DNA of 64,000 nt from Mercurialis annua. Lineage: Eukaryota > Streptophyta > Magnoliopsida > Malpighiales > Euphorbiaceae. Of the stretch, positions 59,571 through 64,000 are shown piece after piece (the first letter of the stretch is position 1; each line of letters opens with the position of its first letter). Below the pieces are notes generated by a model that was not told the DNA's origin, did not search any database, and saw nothing but the letters and a program-made list of their open reading frames with translations. The position numbers and the translations under genes were made by a program. The DNA lies in NCBI RefSeq assembly GCF_937616625.2, contig NC_065576.1, positions 6,140,501-6,204,500 on the forward strand, written 5' to 3'.

Positions 59571-62280
59571 AAATGTGGTAATATGAATTAGTTTAGGGTT
59601 ATCATGCTTTGTGGGTGACCTAACTTCTCATCAGCATAGCCGACAAAGCATTATTGAAAGTGCTTGTAAAATGTATACGTAGCAAAGTGGGTCCCAATCA
59701 CACACCACATCAACTTTCTAGTTAAGCAAAGATCCGGATTCTTGTTGATGAATCATATTCTGCCACCATTATTAACTCTCTCAATTCTGTAACTCTATTT
59801 GTGTCATCTACCTACTTTTTTTTTTCCTTCTAATTATATTATATTTTTTTTATTTTCTTGCACAATAAATCAAGAAATTCAAGAAGCCAAAAATAAGCCC
59901 ACTCGCATTTATAATAAGCAGGAATAAAGTTATCAATTGTGGGTTTAAATAGATCTATCAAAATTGCATTAAATCAATATTGTAAAAGAAAATTAATTTA
60001 ATTAGTTTCTAGTTTGCAAATTAAAAACTATAATTACTTACTTGGATTCAATTTTTTGAAAAAATTGATAATCAAAACGTCTAGAGTATCAATTGTCTAA
60101 AATATTTTGAAATGAATTATTATATTGGCCGACATTCAGCTCCAGAAATTATTATTTTAAAAAATTCGATTAGTTTGAAAATTTTGATAGTTTTATCATT
60201 AAAATGGCCGACATTCAACCTCAAAGATCAGCATTTTAATAATTAAACCAATAGTCAAATCAATGAAACTATTATTTTTCAGTTTAACTAGTTTCCGGTT
60301 GAATAAAATAATAAAAAAATAAAGATTCATTTGATGATAATTCTCTATTTATGATTCAACTTGTTTAACCGGTGATTCAACCTTACATCGATCCAGTTTT
60401 TCCAATTTTATCTAGACCAATTTAACTGGCATAATTTTTTAATTTTTTTATGTTATTAGATCGCACCACTAGCCGGTTTTCTGTTAACCGGCTGAAAACC
60501 TATCCACCTCCACCCTCTCTTTTGATTAATTAAAAAGAGTAATTTATTTCAAAATTCGAAGAAATAAAGGGGATGATATATGGGTAAAGCAATGTGACAT
60601 GATGCATGCCCATCTCTCTCCCATTGTTAAACCAATTAGGCATGGAGTGGGAGACAGATCATGTGGTTTGTTTTAAAGAAAACTTATGAACTAATAATAT
60701 CCCCAAATAATGCCTCTCTCCGATCCAATTATCATTTTCCCATTTACTTTTTTTTTTTCTGTAAACCCTAACCCTCTTTTAAGTTGAGACAAAGCAACCT
60801 TTGAATGAGTGCAACTAAGAAAAATATCATCAATAATAATAATAGGTCTAAATATAGGGTGGGAAGTTGGCTACTAATTATTTGATATATGTAAAAGCAA
60901 TTAATATAGAGTTTGAAATCACTAAAATTTTATTAATAAAAGATTTTAGTTTCAAATTTTACGAAAAAAGAACATATTAAAAAACAATTAAATAACTCTA
61001 TAAATTTATCTTGTTAGATTTAAAATAAATTAAAATTCAAAATAGGTTTTAAATTTTGATTCGTCGCTTAAAACGAACTACATACATTGACATTGTTATT
61101 CAATTTGAATTTTCTGAGGGATTATTCTCATATGAATAATTTTTTTATTATTTGAAAATAGTAGAATATTTATAAATTCGTTAAATTTTGATGGATGAAC
61201 TATCATAATTTTATTTATGGAAGATATAGTTAAATTTTTATAAATATAAAATTTCTTTCTTCTAATGATGAGTAGTCTTGATATTTTTATTTTTTACTTT
61301 TAAAATTTAATTTAGTTTGTACATTATAATGATAATTAGATGACCTATTTGATTATTATTATTTTTAAATGATTGTTCTACCATAATAATTATTCATAGT
61401 TGTTGGGCAAATCATTTATTTTTCATTTTATTGTTGACACTCTATTGACTAATATTTATTTTGAATGTTTCATTTTAATTGATATTTTATTCTCTTTTAT
61501 TATTAGTTTTTTTATTATATTTTTTATTATAATTATAAATATATAATAAATAATATAAAAATAAATTTATACTTTCTTTAATAAATATTTTAAATTGGAT
61601 TTTTTTGACAATTAATTAGAACATGTGGACTAAAAGAAGTCAGTTTTCTAAAAGGTAATAGTTAAATTTGGTACGTTAATGGGTAGCGAACCGGTGAGCG
61701 AATCATTCTCTTGATGTGTCTTCCACTGCCATGTGAACTGTATAGTAGTATCCAATTCCTGAGATAGAATTAAAGAGGCAACAATAATAAAACAATTCTT
61801 TTTCTTGTTTGTTTGATACGATAACACGAAATATTTAGAAATAAAGAGGATAATATTAGTGGGGTTCAAATGGTCAACCTTTGTATAAAGATAAACAAAA
61901 TTAAAAAGAATTTAAAGTTTAAAACTACTATACCCTTTCATGATTTCCATGCCTCCAAGATTCTGTTCTCAACTAAAATTCATTTCTGTGATTAATAATA
62001 ATAAATTATATTTAGCTATCCACAAATATGTTTTATTCATCAAATATAATTTTAATTTTTTTGTTTAATTTACAAAAATATATTCATATTTATAAAAAAT
62101 ATAACATAATATTATATATTAATATATATAGTTTTTATACAATATTATGTTACGTTAGCTAAACAATAAGCATAAATATAATAATAACACTAAAAAAAAT
62201 GATAAATAAAATTCTAAATTGGTGGTATGTTTGAGAAACGAAAAATAGTTGCACATTAATAAACATATACTTCATTTATT
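59571..62280. other. Gene-free AT-rich region upstream of the HD-Zip gene
   Basis: No coding region recognised over 2.7 kb. The stretch at about 60060-60500 carries AACCGGT-type motifs and mirrored CGACATTCA phrases (GGCCGACATTCAGCTC and GGCCGACATTCAACCTC), suggesting remnants of an old element, without definable ends. Confidence 0.4.
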
Positions 62281-62477
62281 TTAATAATAATTATAATTAT
62301 TATCATCATCATTATTATAATTATAGCCACCCACCCACCCACCTCTAAAAAATAAAAAGTCCAACCCATCTTTCAATCCCTACTTAAAAGACCCCTTTTC
62401 TCATCTTCACATTCATACTTTTCCTCTTTCAAAAAACTTCAAAATTTTCAAAAATCTTACAAAATTCTAACATCAAA
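62281..62477 (+). promoter_or_regulatory. Proximal upstream region of the HD-Zip II gene
   Basis: An A/T trinucleotide-rich tract (62281-62327) is followed by four CCAC units (62328-62342) and then a CT-rich stretch (62385-62430) typical of plant leaders. A weak TATA-like ACTTAAAAG lies near 62382. The promoter is inferred from position only. Confidence 0.3.
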
Positions 62478-63973
62478 ATGGGCTGTCTTGATGAACAAGT
62501 TTGCAACACAGGTCTTGTTCTAGGTTTAGGGTTCTCAACCTCAAAACCAGACACCAACCAAAATAATCAAAAATCCATAGTCAAGATTAGTAGTAATAAT
62601 TATGAGCCATCACTGAGTCTGGGACTCGGTTCTGTAGATTTGATTCGTCAAGCGTCTTCTCCACTGAGTTGCAGCGCTATCTCTAATTCTTTCTCGAGTG
62701 GTAGGGTTAAAAGAGAGCGAGAATTTAGCAGTGAAGATACAGAAGTTGAGAAGATTTCTTCAAGAATTGCTAGTGATGAAGATGAAGATGGTAATACTAG
62801 AAAGAAATTAAGGCTTACTAAACAACAATCTGCTCTTTTAGAAGAAAGTTTCAAGCAACACAGTACTCTTAATCCTGTAATATTCTTTTTCTTTTTCTGT
62901 TTAATTTTTGCTTTCTTGATTATTTTTTTTTTTTAATTAATTAATTTGGTTAATTAATTTGTTTTCTTAATTAATTTGCAGAAGCAAAAACAAGCTTTAG
63001 CTAGGCAGTTAAATCTAAGGGCTAGACAAGTTGAAGTATGGTTCCAAAACAGAAGAGCCAGGTATATATATTATTCATCTTAAATCCTCTAAATATTCAT
63101 TTCCAAAAAGATAGTGGTTAATTAGTAATTGGAGTTACTATTTTTCTATATTTTAAAAATTTAATTTTGTTTAACTAAAATTTTAATTTTTTTTCTTAAA
63201 ATAAAATTTTCTTTAAATACAATTCTATTAAACTTAGCCATAAAAATGAGTATGACATTTTGATCCGTCTATTTTATGCATTGGAACATGTATTTTTATC
63301 TCTCAATTTAAACCTATTTTCCAACATAGGATTTTTATTTTAAATATATTAATCCTTTTTATACTGAAATTAAAAAATAATTGTGTAAAATAATTATTTA
63401 TATAATTAAAAATTTATCTAATGGACCGTAAAAGTAAATATAATTCGAAGTTAGGATATTGATTATTTTATTTCGTAAAATTAACGAATTAGAATGTTCG
63501 AATTATTTTTAAAATATATTTATTAAATTAGTTAAAATTGTGGATATAAATTTATTTCATCAAATAATAAAATTTTAAAATATAGAAAGTACGGTAGTTT
63601 TAACCTAATTTCAAATATTGTGAATAATAAAATTATCTGTTACTTAAATTATGCCTGATTAATATAATTAATTTGCAGGACAAAGCTGAAGCAAACAGAA
63701 GTGGACTGTGAATTCTTGAAAAAATGCTGTGAAACCTTAACTGATGAAAATAGAAGGCTACAAAAAGAAATTCAAGAATTAAAAGCTTTGAAAATGGCTC
63801 AGCCATTTTACATGCACATGCCGGCAGCAACCCTAACTATGTGTCCATCTTGCGAAAGAATTGGTGGTGTTGGTGAGACTGCTTCAGCAAAGAATAATAA
63901 TCCATTTTCATTGGCTCCTAATAAATCTCATCATTTCTATAATCCATTCACTAATCCTTCAGCAGCATGTTAA
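62478..63973 (+). CDS. HD-Zip class II transcription factor (HAT22/HAT9-like)
   Basis: Nuclear homeodomain-leucine zipper factor of the class that usually represses transcription in shade, auxin and abscisic acid responses. Three exons: 62478-62876, 62982-63061 and 63679-63973, giving 257 aa. The N-terminus has LxLxL repressor-like motifs (GLVLGLG at 12-18, LSLGL at 46-50). The homeodomain covers about 107-163 with recognition helix [11 protein letters not shown]. The leucine zipper follows at about 164-199 (L at regular heptads from [14 protein letters not shown]). The class II signature CPSCE is at 215-219, preceded by [15 protein letters not shown], wording I associate with HAT22 and HAT9. 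Intron 1 splits the homeodomain, as in the family. It is close to the family's usual length of about 280 aa. The stop lies 27 bp before the window end, so the 3' UTR is not seen. Confidence 0.94.
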
Positions 63974-64000
63974 TTAATTTATTAATTACTTAATCATGGT

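Noticed and set aside
62648..62854. Antisense ORF within HD-Zip exon 1
   Set aside because: It overlaps a clearly conserved homeodomain gene on the other strand and has no domain.

Overview
The window is AT-rich nuclear DNA of a flowering plant, almost certainly a eudicot. The signs are split genes with GT-AG introns, plant-only families (R2R3-MYB, HD-Zip II, CRWN lamin-like protein, plastid aminotransferase) and a dense load of plant transposons. The species is not identified. All exon coordinates are hand-built from reading frame, splice signals and protein family knowledge.

Five host genes can be modelled in full. Four lie on the minus strand: an R2R3-MYB of the subgroup 14 (MYB36/MYB87/RAX-like) type at 3333-4621 (3 exons, 330 aa); a plastid branched-chain aminotransferase at 27538-31819 (10 exons, 421 aa); a CRWN4-type nuclear matrix constituent protein at 33190-38913 (8 exons, 1059 aa); and an S28 Pro-X carboxypeptidase at 41666-45956 (10 exons, 510 aa). 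An HD-Zip class II factor of the HAT22/HAT9 type lies on the plus strand at 62478-63973 (3 exons, 257 aa). They look like independent genes that happen to be neighbours. No shared pathway is evident. An intronless RRM-like ORF at 56116-56685 is more likely LINE-derived than a host gene.

Between the MYB and the aminotransferase sits a nested transposon complex at 7346-22263. A short, apparently non-coding Copia-type LTR element (LTRs of 623 bp, target duplication TGCAC) carries a deleted hAT transposon (8842-10325, 8-bp duplication TTGGGTTG) in its interior. Its 3' LTR holds a full 10,979-bp Ty3/gypsy chromovirus (10698-21676, minus strand, duplication ATTAG). The gypsy gag-pol is one reading frame broken only by a single in-frame stop between RNase H and integrase. 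Its LTRs differ by about four transitions and one 53-bp deletion, so it is young.

The other gene-free DNA is dominated by short foldback (MITE-like) elements with 9-bp or near-9-bp target duplications, as Mutator-like elements make. Nine are delimited here (2015, 5357, 5796, 22542, 32311, 39287, 39797, 40673, 57676), and a tenth with different ends starts at 50769. Five of them, plus a broken tenth-class fragment at 1547, carry a CCCTGACGTTGAAA-like box about 47-50 bp from an end. This is the most distinctive unexplained pattern in the window. Three copies of one tRNA-derived SINE, two other tRNA-headed SINE-like copies, LINE 3' ends, a CACTA terminus and a Stowaway-like remnant complete the repeat content. 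Long stretches at 24-27 kb, 47.9-56 kb and 58-62 kb hold no recognisable gene.
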